The notes below the pieces were generated by a model. It ran no database searches and was not told where the DNA came from. It saw only the letters and a program-made list of their open reading frames with translations. 64,000 bases of DNA from assembly GCA_025766275.1 (NCBI GenBank), contig JAFKAC010000010.1:1054001-1118000 (forward strand). Reading direction: 5' to 3'. Below, in pieces: positions 33,914 through 45,795 of the stretch; positions within the stretch are counted from its first letter, which is position 1, and each line of letters opens with the position of its first letter. Source of the DNA: Lactarius indigo. Its lineage: Eukaryota > Basidiomycota > Agaricomycetes > Russulales > Russulaceae. The translations under genes were made by a program, and so were the position numbers.

Positions 33914-36080
33914 ATGTCGCCCCCTGAAGCTTTCCCGAAGTCTAAAGTCTTTGACAAACTGTCATTCGCCAAGTATATGAAGAACATTGGCAGGGCTTAT
34001 CGAAAGCAAGCAATGGAACTAATCTCCACATGTCGAACTTTTGTCCAGGCCGGAGAGGGGAGCGCCTCCCAAGATGCGGATCTGAAACGGTGATTACCCC
34101 TACAATGTGTTCAACCTCATATCTCGTTCTAACTATTTCGGAAGGGTTTTGGAATTCACTGACGATGCACTGAGCTCCGCTGCTGACGCAAGGAACAAAA
34201 CATCTGAGGCAGCGGATACGAAATTTAAGATAGCTATCAATGAGCTGAGTGATTATGAACAGAAATACCATCAAAAGTAATTTAACGTTATTGAGTCCGA
34301 GGCTTTTTTTTTTTACTGATCCTTACATTGGTTATGATATAGGCAACAAGACGCCACCAATGGGCAACAAGATGTCACCAACGGGGAGACAACTGCCACA
34401 GAAACGCCGCTGCTAGTCGCCGAGAGAATGAAACGCGCGCAGGAAAACGATAAGTCTTCGTCAAAGATCTTAAACAGGCTAAAACATAGTTTCAAAGCGA
34501 AGGTGAGGTCGCACCTGTCTTGTTGGGCTTGTACTGACATCAATCCCAGCTAGTCGAAAAGCCAATGAAAGTGGCCCGGTTTCTTTTCCCTGGCTCCCTC
34601 CCTGACAAAAATCCCAAAGTCGTTGAACGTGAGCGACGATTCACTCACCATTCCCCATAGTCTCACGGACCTCGCAGAGATGCTCGGTGAAGAAACAGGT
34701 GTGGAAGAAATCCTTTGGAACTTCAGCCGCCTCAAGGACGACCAACGTATCACCCTCAAACAAAACCCTCGCTTCTATAGAGGTCTCCCCGATTTGGCGC
34801 CCGCGTATAGCCATGACTTTACAACTGATCCGCTCGATAATTTCCGGGGTGAAACCGAGATCTGGGTTCTCACTGATAAGCAAAGCCGTGTATTTCTCGA
34901 AGCGGGCGAAAAGAAACGGGTATTTGGCAACTTCTGGGTTCCACATGAGGCCATCATTTTTAAGGGTCAGCGCGTCGTTCTCTGCCTTGTTTCCCGTTCC
35001 TGACGCCCCACAAGACATATGCGGAAGACTAGAGGGAGAACGTATTGTCGCAGAAGATATCCAGGGCACACCCAACCTATGGCATCGCGTAGACTCTATA
35101 GGGATTCCCTCTTCTCATGTGAGAATACCGACAACAGGTCCAGTGAATCCCACCGTCCTTCCGCCCATAATTACGAATCCTGTGGGGGGCAGGACGTTTG
35201 AAGACTGGAAAGAATTGGTCCGCGATACATTGAGTTCCCCCAATATCAGTATATGCATCAGCACCAATGGCACTCCTTCCGAATCTTCAGACAAATGGGT
35301 AGGTCGTAGATCCCCCTCACCTCCTTCATACTCACTCGAGCACAGGTTCTATCCTCTCCTATCAATCCCACTCCTGCTTCGCCAGCCCGGCCTTTCTCGA
35401 CAACGCAAGCAGGGTCACCTGTTGCCTCGTCTGGTGCAACAGCGCCTCACCAACTTCCACCGCTAAGGATCCCAGAGCCATCTCCTGGGCCACAGACCGC
35501 TCAAAGTTACAAATCCGCACGGTCCACATACTCGCCAGTTTTTCGGACTCCGATGACCGAGTTACCGTCCCCTCTACCATCTACACCGAGTCCCCGGAAG
35601 CCATCAGCGGTGGCAGCGCCCTCTCCAGCAAAACTCACACCGATCTCCCGGGATTCGCCGGTGGCCTTCTTATCGTCGCTGTCGCTAACAATGACCACGC
35701 TCACATCTCCTCAAGCGAGACCCTTACCACCTCGGGGACCGGATCCTCCACCACAAAAGGCTGCTTCGGCAGGAGCAGCGCTAATTTCATCTGGAGTGCT
35801 CACCTCCAGCAGTAGGGCCTCATCCCCTGAGGGTATAACTCTCAGTCCCTCGACGAACGATCTAGCACGCCCGTTGGGACTTCAATCTGGAGATAGCCCG
35901 GCTGGAAATCGCATAAGCGTGACTGTCTCCGTACCTGCGACTCCCAAAGCTCCAGCCACCAACCTAGGACAGCAGCAAATCAAATGCGCAGCCGCTCCCG
36001 CCAAAGGTCCGGCTCAGGCCGAGGGGAAGAAAAAGAATTGGTTTCAGAAATTCATTTGGGACTACGACAAGGGCAAGTAA
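33914..36080 (+). CDS. Intact proline-rich partner-family protein, seven exons
   Basis: Exons 33914-34089, 34145-34276, 34343-34502, 34550-34628, 34678-34965, 35015-35298 and 35346-36080 sum to 1854 bases, exactly 617 codons plus stop. N-terminal helices (KLSFAKYMKNIGRAYRKQAM; AINELSDYEQKYH) look coiled-coil-like. A conserved globular block follows (EEILWNFSRL; NPRFYRGLP; IWVLTDKQSRVF; KKRVFGNFWVP), then RTFEDWKELVRDTLSS and a long Pro/Ser/Thr-rich tail ending in a basic-aromatic motif (KKKNWFQKFIWDYDKGK). The same order is seen in the 26021-28238 copy. No signal peptide or membrane segment. I do not recognise the family. The repeated birth of copies in this cluster, next to pseudokinases, points to a lineage-specific accessory role. 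The splice site into exon 5 (acceptor at 34676-34677) was set by the paralog. Confidence 0.7.
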
Positions 36081-38150
36081 CATGCGTACGGCCATGAGGC
36101 TCATGATCCTATTACCTTCAATCCCATCGGCGGTCGCGGGCAAGCACCTTATTCTAACCATGCTCTAAATCGATATTTGATCATTTAATGGACATGCTCT
36201 ACGAGGACCCTCAAGAAGTACGTTCGGTATGTACGAAGTTATCGTGGATCGGAAGATGGAGGTCTAGAAAAACGTGGGTCGGTGGAGACGCGCAGATCGA
36301 GACTGGCATTATGCGTGGGAGAACTTTGCCCAATGGGGATTTGGCGTGGAGGGCAAAGAGAAGGGGCCCGACTTGGAGCTGGCCCGAAGGAATGTCGTCT
36401 ACATTCAATGTATTCTACAAATCGGTTATCAGTAGGTAGAAAGACGCAGTAGTTCGTGACGTTCGTTCGTTCGTTCGACAAAGGTGGGACGGTGGTCTAC
36501 CTAGGATATAGGTAGCTGAATAGACTATGCAGATCTTAATCCGGAACACGGAACTACAGCGGGGAACGTGGGGGGCGTGTGCTCGGTGGCATTAAAACAA
36601 GATAAGCGGTAATAACACCGAATCCCCTGTGGGGATCCGTTGTGCGTCCTGCGTCAAGCGCAGGCCCCACTTGGACAAATTCGAAGCGACAAGTCATCGT
36701 CGTCTCCGGATATGAATGCATGACCCCTAGTCGGGGGTCGATCCCTCCGATCGAATGCAATGGAGACTCTCGGTGAGGTCGATGAGACGTGTGACATGGC
36801 GCGAAATCTGGTATGATGGGGAAATCCGCTGCATCTGGGCAACCTGGTAATGAGGCGGATCACGGAGGCATTTCTAATATTTGATGAAATGGCAGCATGT
36901 ACGCAGCCCGCAATGCAAAGAAAGGGCCTAAAAAACCGAATCAAGACGGGACAATTTGGGAAGAGAAAGCGGCCATGAAAGACTGATAACAAATAGGGTC
37001 GCATGATTCATCCTGAGGGTAACACGCATTTGCGAGGAGTGTCGCAATATAGGTATCGATGATCCTGCCAACCACGACTCGGAAACGAGCGGTGGGAGGA
37101 GAGGGTTTCTTTTTCTGGCCCAGTATGCCAAATACTCCCAAACACTTCTTTGTCAGCCAGACTCGGAAAGCAGCGGAGACGTCGTATCCTGCCATTGCTC
37201 CTTGTGGGTGTGCGACACTCTTTCCGTATCGGACCTGCGTATCAACCGTCACTTTGCACTCAACGTGGGATCGGCTATCTCCTGAGACATGGTTTCGGTA
37301 TTGTCGCATTGTAATAACCTGAATTCCACACGCCGCGATCTAGTGGTTTGTTCGCGGTCGCGGCTCGTCACATCTATATCGTAACAATAATTGACTATCC
37401 ACGAATGGCGACTCAGTGACTACGGCTTACTGCTACAGGGCTGTTAAGTCAGGAGGGAGGAAAACTAATTTCGCACGACATGTGACAAGGGCGATTAATA
37501 AGTCTTTCAGTTGTGTCTGTGCTTCTGCGTTCAAACCGCTAGTACTCGCTTCAACTCAGCTGTGCTGCGCGTGAACCATCTTGTCACTATTTGTTACGTA
37601 TGCCGATATATTGCTCAGTCACAGAGACGCGTTTGGCTCGCACCTGATCATCGCGGATCTACGGAGACAAACTGACCAGAGAGATTAGAAGCTTCGGATC
37701 GTGACCGCAGCCGCCGCTGGGTGTCCGACAGGTGGCCCCGAAACACCGTTATCCACGAGTACTGTAACATGGTTGGATTCTCCGAGATAGTCAAGCGGCG
37801 ACTTAATTAATAGGGAACGGCTTGCCTCAGGAACCACAAGTAAAACGAGCTATAGAATATTTGAATTGATGCTTAGACCCAGAGTATTTTTTTCGACCAA
37901 GTTTTCGACAGACAGATATGCCCTTACTGGAGCCAAGCAAGAACAACGTTTCCCCCCCGACGACCTATCAGACGGCTTCTGCGCAATGCACCCAATTAAA
38001 GGGAGAAAAAGTTGTTATGGTCCCTATCAGAACAACACTCCCACCTCCGATTCATGCGTTCTGTCCCATTGTGACGGCCTCGCAATAGAGGCGGCTTGAG
38101 GAGATCCGAGGATCGCCGAGGTTTGATTCATTGTGCAATAGTTCTAACAA
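36081..38150. other. Intergenic stretch, no supported gene
   Basis: The longest frame, 36941-37309 minus (122 residues, starting MRQYRNHVSGDS), has no known motif. A weakly similar peptide with KCLGVFGILGQ-like wording can be read near 38900, so it may be an old repeat. A short (TTCG)n run lies at about 36462-36477. Nothing else recognised. Confidence 0.45.
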
Positions 38151-38159
38151 CGGCGTATT

Positions 38160-38745
38160 CTTCATGCGATCTCTGCACCGGACGGACACATCCCAAATCT
38201 ATCAAAGACCATAGACATCGCCTGTACCAGTGTGTGCCGGCGCTGTTTCGCAGTGGTGAAAGGAGATAGAGATAGGCCCCATTCCTCCTGGACGAAACTG
38301 TGTTCTAGATGGACCAGGATGGAGAGGACGTGCGCGGGGGAAGCGCGCACGGCTGCGCTAGGCCTATTCTGAGAAGATATGCCTCGGGCTATTTTTTTGA
38401 TTTCAGAGGAGGCCGCAAGGGACACACGCACGCCCGCTTACAAGATTCACGTTGATTTCCTATGCCATCTTGGTGCTATACTGTGAAAGAACGACATCTG
38501 TACGACAGGTAAAATGGACGGGGGTCGCTATGCCGAACAGGGTATTCTAGTTACTGATGACCCAGACATCTGTGTCGACACTGCACCGGACCGCCTGCGG
38601 CTACGCTCCGAGTCGAACATAGTACATCGTGTATCAGGCCTATATCAGGCCTGTGCGTATCGGTTGTCACAGAGCTGCTGTAGTCAGGCTGACTCCATCC
38701 TGATCAAATATCACATATACATTTTCTTCTTGGGTGCTACACCTC
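38160..38745 (-). pseudogene. Relic of the HAD phosphatase gene (unit A)
   Basis: Three pieces match the intact gene at 42370-43396. The C-terminal exon is recognisable near 38330-38190 (HLEHSFVQEEWGLSLSPFTT against LEHFVPEEWGLPPFTT). An exon-3 piece lies near 38490-38455 with a stop. The exon-1 region near 38740-38700 has lost its ATG and has two extra bases before the motif-I aspartates (IFDQDG). The large catalytic exon 4 is absent, so the copy cannot be functional. Confidence 0.7.
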
Positions 38746-39564
38746 GAAGAATTATAGACCGTAATTCATATATCATCCACAGTGACAGTGTCGAGCGTCT
38801 GTTAAATTTCCACAGGCCCTGTTCGATAAGAGTCTCTGACAGTTTCAAAAACATGGCAGAGGTGCAGGCCTCGGTAGCTTTCATTTTTAGGGCCCAAGTT
38901 TTGGCCTGATATGCCAAACATCCACAAACACTTCATTGGAGCCGAGCTTGGTGTATTTATTCCTGTGGGAGTGCTGCACTCCGTGGTTGGACCTGCGTAC
39001 TAGTATCTATCCGCCAATCGAGCTTGTTTTTCTCCTGAAACAATGTCTCCACATTGGCTCACAAGTGTGCGAGGACAAACCTGGGGTCCCCATGGTGGGG
39101 AGTAGGTATGGCATCGTGGAGGTACGGCCTTTTTATGCTAGATTCTAGAGCCTGAGATCGGACCCTCCTTCACTTTTACGCCACCATTGCTACTAGTAGG
39201 CGTTATCTACGAACAGATCACTGCCTTACCATGTACAGGCCGCGACATCTGTGCAGCGTGCTTCCATGATGTCGCTCTCCATTCACAACAGTCATTTCCT
39301 AACTGCACGTTCCCTAATTCACGGGCATGTGGAATCTACGCCTGTCCTTACTGCATTACGCAGTTGAACAGGATTGTGATTCAGATGGTGAACATTGGTG
39401 AATGCTGGTATAATTTATAAGAACCCGCTTCAATCCGAGTCGTTCTCCTGCTTTGACCATCACTACTTCCCTCAATGCGCTCCCACCGGTGAGTCGACTT
39501 GGAGGGCATTCGTTTGTCCATCTAAGGAACAGTTAACTGAAGCACGTTCCAATTAGCCGTCACT

Positions 39565-41327
39565 TTGAAACAACCGGACATCCATTTTCCGAGTCCCTAC
39601 CCGGCGATACCCATTCTTCCCATTCGACCGCTTGCGCCACCGGCGACTTCGACATCGAGAGATGGCCCCTCCAATGACTTGAAGTTTTCTGGAGGGTTCT
39701 GGGAGGAGCTAGAGAAAAAAAGGGTTCCAGGTACGTCTTCTAGTTTGGGCATTGCGCACGCATCGACCCGGGGCACTTACTCATGTGGCACAGGCAAGGT
39801 TTACTACAGGCTTCAAGCTGGAAAGTTTAAGAATATCAATATGCTCCCGGACGATGTCTTGCTTGAAGTGTTTGACTTTTATCGAATGTCGGGCAAGTCT
39901 CTTTGTCCAACTCGCATCAAAACCGCGTGGAATTGGTACGAATTGGTGCATGTGTGCACAAGATGGCGACGTATCATATTTGGATCACCACGCCGTCTCG
40001 ATCTGCTGCTTATTTGCACACGAGGAACGCCTGTCCGAAGGAGTTTAGGATGCTGGCCAGCCTTTCCTATTGCCATTGACTTCTACCCTGACAGAAGATT
40101 TGGCGGGACTGGGACCACCATGCCAATGCTCCTTGGTCTCGGTGACGAAGATAATGTCATCGCTGCCCTCGAGCACCCAGATCGTGTACGCCGCGTTGGG
40201 CTTAATTTAACACACTCGCAGCTGCTAAAGGTATCCGCGGCGATGCAGAAGCCATTCCCGGCTCTGACAAGGCTTCGGCTGGGATCATTTGATGAAAACG
40301 CGCCGGTCCTCCCCGATGCATTCTTGGGTGGGTCTGCCCCACGTCTACAAAATGTTACTTTACTCCACGTTCCCTTTCCGGCATTACCAACACTTCTTTC
40401 ATCGGCCAGTCACCTTGTCCAACTCCGACTCGTCGGGGTACCCGAGACTGGTTACATTTCACGCGAGGCGATGGTTGCTTGTTTGGCTGCATTGACCAAG
40501 CTCAGATTCCTTTGGATTTTATTCCAATCTCCTACTTCTCGCCCTTCTCCAAGACGGCCGCCTCCCCTTACCAGAACCGACCTTCCCGCACTCACCGAAT
40601 TTATGTTCCGAGGCGTCAGCGAGTATTTGGAGGAATTCGTGGCCCAAATTAACGCTCCTCGTCTGAAGGACTTTAAAATCACGTACTTCAACCAGCTTGA
40701 CTTTCAAGTTCCCCAACTTTCCCAGTTCTTCCGTTGCCAAGAAATTCTCAACACAGCCCGGATTCACAACGCATATTTAGATTTTTCTCGTCGCGAGACA
40801 CGCGTCAAACTCACTTCAAGTTATCAACCACCGTCGAGTCACTTCTGTGGCGACTCCCCTCCCAAAGAGTTGAGTCTCGATATTCGATTCTTGAGCGAAG
40901 GGCCAGACTGGCAAGCTTCGCGGTGCTCACACAATGTATCACTGTACTCTCCGACGTGGACCATCTCTCCGTCGACAATGCGTTTTCTGGGCCAATTCGG
41001 CTTGACGCCATGGACGACACAGGATGGCTGGAACTCCTCAGCTTATTCACCGCTGTCAAGTCGCTGCTTATATCCGAGGAGATGGTGGGACACATTACTC
41101 ATGCGCTCGATAGAGCCACCAGCGAGGTGGTCGCCGAATCCTTGCCGGCTCTGCGCTTGCTTCAGATTTGGCCTAAGTATGAGGCGGTGACATCGGTTGA
41201 GCAGATCATCTCCCTGGGAAAATTATCTAATCAACCAATAACCATTGTCGACACGCAGCAGGAGTTTGATAGACTCCGGTCCCTCCTTAAAAAAGAGGAG
41301 AAAGCCCCAGACGGGCTTCTCACTTAG
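39565..41327 (+). pseudogene. F-box / LRR-like gene with a 10-base frameshifting deletion (unit A)
   Basis: Paralog of the gene at 44159-45795. It shares the F-box (NMLPDDVLLEVFDFYR at 39838), LVHVCTRWRRIIFGSPRRLDL, and a leucine-rich-like region to LSEGPDWQAS near 40915. There the paralog has ten extra bases (ACTTGACCCA between the TCGC and GGTGCT words). Unit A lacks them, so translation shifts and ends at 41190 with about 90 unrelated residues. The original frame can be followed in another register to 41327 (SDVDHLSVDN; SEEMVGHITHALD; KEEKAPDGLLT). The 5' end is uncertain because the frame is open upstream without an ATG; introns at about 39484-39556 and 39732-39793 are likely. A normal F-box protein would present substrates to an SCF ubiquitin ligase. 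This one could still make a C-terminally altered protein. Confidence 0.8.
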
Positions 41328-42369
41328 CCTGGACTTGGAACGCGTATTTGCTGCCTGTTCACAGGACGTTGCCACTCTAACGTAGCACTTATGAGACAGA
41401 CGAATATCAAACCAAACTAAACCTCTATAGACCATAGCCACGTACTGTGTACCAATACGTAGTACAATCGGCCGAAGGTCTTTATGGTTCTTGGACTTGG
41501 ACTTCTACGCAAGCTTCTACGCGCGTCGGTTGCACCCTCCTTCCGTCACGCGTCACAGTGTGGATGATTGCTTGAGTGTCGGTGACGTAATGCGAGCTAG
41601 TCGGTGAACGCAGACAAGAGGGTGCGTGTTGGAAAAATGGTAGGCACGGGAGGCACGGGACAGACAAATAGGCGGCTCGGTAGGAGGGACAGCCTTGCGG
41701 CGCTGTGTGGGGTTGGCCAGCAGTTTCTAGGAGCCCGAGACTAGCCCGAGTGATTGCCGCAATGTTCCGGCCACGGCCCGGGAAGTACCACCTTATCGTC
41801 CCACCAGAAGGAGAGTGATACGCTTTTTCCCGTCTTTAACACCACCTAGTGTAACATTTCAAGACGACTCGCTCGCGCTTGTACAATTACACATGTGATC
41901 ACTACTGTACCTCTGTACGGACAAGAGCGACTCAGATCTTGAGAGCGATCTCGCGAGGGATAGAAGTGGAAAACAGAAGTCAACTCCTGTGGCTGAGAGA
42001 GGAAGAGGAGCACTGGTCAAGAACGCAGTCTTATATCAGTTGAGACGAAATGACCCAAGTATTGCTCTGATTTGGGGTGAATAGTTGAATGGGTAGTAGG
42101 GAAGATGAGTGGGAGGAACAGATGGGATGACTCGAAACGGGGCCACTGTCGAGCTACTAGTGTTGCACCACCCCTTATGGTTTCTTTGAAATAGAAGACA
42201 TACGATACAACGCTACATCGGAATTGCATCAGTATGGAGTATCAGTGTAATGTCCTAATATTGAGACAGCAATCGTGTAACGCAGACCCTGCTGAGATGA
42301 CCGCGGCTCAACCGGTACTACGTGAGTGGTTTGTCAGGGAGAATATATGTCGCCCATGTGTGCCGGAGT
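41328..42369. other. Intergenic DNA between the duplicated units
   Basis: The left part matches downstream DNA of the second F-box gene (about 45796-46380). No gene recognised. Confidence 0.55.
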
Positions 42370-43396
42370 CTACACGCTTGTGTCGGACTGGTCCGCAGTG
42401 GTAAAGGGAGGTAAGCCCCATTCTTCTGGGACAAAATGTTCCAGAGAACTAAGTGTCTGATCGGGTTGTTCCGCAACCTGCGAGCACCCGACGCTCAACA
42501 ATTTTTCGTCAGGGACCCACACCACTGTTCACACTTTAGGTCAAGCAGGATGCGATGCGGGATGGAATAAAGACAACACACCGCTCATCCCGGCACGTTT
42601 TCCCGCTTGCACGCCCGGAATCGCGTCCTCAAACACCAGTCCTCGTGCCCTCTCTGCGCGTTCAGCCTCCTCGACCCCAGCCGTGCCATCGTCCTCGTTT
42701 GGGCCAACTGCGCGCCCCAGTGCGCGCGCAGCCGCGAGGAAGACGTCCGGGAATGGCTTGCCGCGGCCCGCGCCGTCATCTCCGCACACGACGTGCTCCC
42801 CGAAGCGAGAAAAGACATGCTGCAGGTGCGCCGTCTTGCGCTCGTACTTTCTACGCCTGGAGCTAGTCGCGATAGCGATGGGCACACCGTGCGTGGCGAG
42901 GTGCGCGATGAGTTGCGCGACGCCTGGTAACAGCTGCACGTGCGGCAAGCGCGCGTCTAATGCGGCGGTGCGCTGGGCGAGGTAGTCGTCGATCGTGAGA
43001 GGGATGTCAGGGAAGAAGGACAACAGGTGTGCTGCTGAGGGACGCTCAGCTACGCCAGGTCGAGTCGGAGTGGGTATTTAAGCTCGTTAGTTGGTTTCGG
43101 AACCGCCCGCAGGAGACACATACGCATTCCCATAAGTTCCGCCTTCATTTTCCATGTCATCTTGACGCCATACTGTGCAAGAATGTCATCTAGGTGACAG
43201 ATCAACCGGTTGAGGGCCGATGCGGCTGAACAGGTTGTTCTAGTTACTGGTGACATCAGTGTAGACACGCTCTGAGTTGATCATCAGGCCTGCATGGGTC
43301 GATTGTCACAGAGCCACTCAGATTAGAAGACACTGACCGGCTTGGCGTACCATCCAAGTCAAATATCGCATATTCAATCTTCTTATGGGGTGCCAT
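42370..43396 (-). CDS. HAD-superfamily phosphatase, pseudouridine-5'-phosphatase-like
   Basis: Five exons on minus (43396-43351, 43289-43248, 43189-43124, 43049-42582, 42524-42370) sum to 777 bases, giving 258 residues. HAD motif I spans the first junction (IFDLDG then LMINSERVYTDVT), with the nucleophile Asp and the acid/base Asp two residues later. The cap region follows (ILAQYGVKMTWKMKAELMG). Motif II is IAIATSS, the motif III lysine lies in GRGKPFPDVF, and motif IV is GLVFEDAIPGVQAGK. The C-terminus ends VPEEWGLPPF, typical of the fungal and animal HDHD1-like subgroup that removes phosphate from sugar or nucleotide monophosphates such as pseudouridine-5'-phosphate. Exon 4 is strikingly GC-rich compared with its surroundings. 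The substrate is inferred from the subgroup only. It is divergently oriented to the F-box gene at 44159. Unit A holds its relic. Confidence 0.85.
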
Positions 43397-44158
43397 ACAG
43401 TACTGCCGGACAGCAGTATTTGAGGTGATGCTGGCGTCCCGTGGTTCGGTTCGATCCGGTTCTTCAGAGAGCGCAAGACCGTCAAGACCGGACTTTAGTA
43501 CTTTAGTAGGCCCTAGGCCCCAGGGGCTGTGGATGCACGGCCTCCCTATGCTTCCAGATCTCCGATTTCTACCTTGGTTTTGCGCCACCATTGCTACTAG
43601 TTAGTAGGCGTTATCTTCCAATCAACTACTTTGCCACGCCCCGACCTCTGTGCTTCCATTCTATCGTTCTGTATTGAATTCGAACACACATTTTCCCAAT
43701 TATCTTCTGATAGTATATTGCTTGTTGGGTCTGTAAGTGACCCGTACTAGACGGCATGTCCCACAAGCCTCACAAGCCTCACAGTTTCCGCCTACTTTGG
43801 GGGCTTCAAGCTTCATGAACGAATTCTCTCCCTCGTTCGTATCACCTTGCTTCTTTAATGGGATTGTGCACACGTTCCCTAATTTACGGCAATGTGGGAT
43901 CTTCTCCTATTCTCACTGTATTCCGCAGCTTAACAGGATTCTGACTCGGACGCAGAGGGTGAACACTAGTATAAGGACAACCGCTTCATCCTCCTGCTAA
44001 AAGCAACAACCCGCGCTTCGTCCGTCGATGCGTTTGCACCCGTGAGTTTAGGACCTTCGTTAGGAATTTTTCGAGTCCTGCCCAGTCATACCGTTTCTCC
44101 CTATCCGTCCTCCTGCGCCACTTCGACGTCGACAGTTGACCCTTCCAACGACTTGAAG
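43397..44158. other. Shared upstream region of the HAD and F-box genes
   Basis: 762 bases between divergent starts, conserved in patches with 38750-39560 of unit A, so the gene pair was duplicated together with its upstream DNA. A possible short first exon of the F-box gene (ATGCGTTTGCACC near 44029 followed by GTGAGT) lies here, but the join does not stay open. Confidence 0.45.
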
Positions 44159-45795
44159 ATGGGAATTATTTTTGAAGGTTTCTGTGAGGAACTTGAGAAA
44201 ATACGGTTTCCTGGTAAACCTTCTAGTTCTGGTATTGCACACGCATCGAGAATTGATTGTGTAGCACAGGTTACAGAGTGAATATCTACATGCTCCCAGA
44301 CAATGTCTTGCTCGAAGTATTTGACTTCTATCGGATGTATGGAGAGTCTCTTTTCCCACCACACATCAAAACTACGTGGAAATGGCACGAATTGGTGCAT
44401 GTATGTCGAAGATGGCGGCGAATCATATTTGGATCACCGCGCCGTCTCAATCTGGAACTTATCTGCACCCGGGGAACGCCTGTCAGGATGAATTTGGGTT
44501 GCTGGCCAGCCTTTCCTATTGCCATTGACTTCTACTCTGATATAAGCTCTGGCGGGACTGGGACCGTCGAGCTCCTTGGTCCTGACGAAGAAGACGATGT
44601 CATTGCTGCCCTCGAGCACCCCAATCGTGTACGCCGCATCGGGCTTGGTTTAACACACTCGCAGCTGTTAAAGGTGTCAACGGCGATGCACGTACCATTT
44701 TCAGCCCTGACAAGGTTTTGGCTTGTATTGATGACTTTGTACGGAGATGTACCAGTCAGCCCGGTCCTCCCCGATACATTTTTGGGTGAATCTGCTCCAC
44801 GTTTACAACATATTTATTTAGATGGCATTCCCTTTCCGGCATTACCAACGCTTATTTCGTCAGCTGGTGACCTTGTCGAACTCCAACTTGCTGGGATACC
44901 CGATGCTGGTTACATTTCACCCGAGGCGATGGTCGCGTCTTTGGCCGGATTGACCAGGCTCGAAACCCTTTGTATTGTATTCCAATCTCCGACTTCTCGC
45001 CCTTCTCCAATACGTCCACATCCCCTTACCAGAACCGACCTCCCCGCACTGACTGAGTTTAGATTCCGAGGTGTTAGCGAGTATTTGGAGGACTTCGTGG
45101 CACAAATCAACACTCCTCGACTCAGGGACCTTAAAGTAACATACTTCAATCAGCTCGACTTTCAAGTCCCCCAACTTTCCCAGTTCTTCCGTCGCCAAGA
45201 AATTCTTAGCCCACCCCGCCTTCATAACCTTCATCTAGAATTTTCTCGTTGCGGGACCCGCTTCAAGCTCACTTCAAGTTATCAAACATCGCCACGTTAC
45301 CTCCAAGGTTACTTCCCTCCAGAAGGCCCTGGCGTCGATCTTGAGATCTTGAGCGAAGGGCTAGACTGGCAAGCCTCGCACTTGACCCAGGTGCTTAGAC
45401 AATGTTTCATTGAACTCTCCGACGTGGACCATCTCTTCATCGGCAATGGGTTTTCAAGACCAGATCAGCACGACGGCATGGACGACACAGAATGGCTAGA
45501 ACTCATCGGCTTATTCACCACTGTAAAGTCGTTGATTGTATCCGAGGAGATGGCGGGGCACATTACTCATGCGCTCGATACAACTGCCAGCGAGATGGTC
45601 GTCGAAGCGATGCCGGCTCTGCGCCTGCTTCACATACGGCCTGAGAACCAGTCGGCAGCATCCGCTGAGCAGGCCGTCTCTCTGCGCAGACTATCTAGTC
45701 AGCCAATAACCATCGTCCACACGCAGCGGGAGTTCGACAGACACCAGTCTCTCCTGACAAAAGAGGAGAAAGTTCCGGACACGTTACTTACTTAG
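44159..45795 (+). CDS. F-box protein with LRR-like C-terminal region, intact copy (unit B)
   Basis: Predicted substrate adaptor of an SCF-type ubiquitin ligase. Exons 44159-44213 and 44270-45795 join to 526 residues. The intron is supported because it restores FPGYRVNIYMLPDNVLLEV across the junction. The F-box starts at MLPDNVLLEVFDFYR (44290), followed by LVHVCRRWRRIIFGSPRRLNL, the wording common in basidiomycete F-box genes. The rest is an irregular leucine-rich region (FPALPTLISS; LVELQLAGIPDAGYIS; LPALTEFRFRGVSEYL) and a helical end (GHITHALDTTASEMVV; EEKVPDTLLT). The start ATG is provisional; an extra 5' exon is possible. Compared with unit A it has the ten bases missing there and reads through to 45795. 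Confidence 0.8.

Larger units (their letters stand above)
38150..41980. repeat. HAD/F-box tandem duplication, unit A
   Basis: Colinear with unit B (about 42300-46380): HAD exon relics on minus, shared upstream DNA (CGCCACCATTGCTACTAGT at 39179 and 43575), an F-box gene on plus and shared downstream DNA (GACTTCTACGCAAG at about 41500 and 45990). Unit A is the decayed copy. Confidence 0.8.

Noticed and set aside
36941..37309. 122-residue minus-strand frame
   Set aside because: No motif, no splice-supported extension, and only a vague similarity to another intergenic patch.
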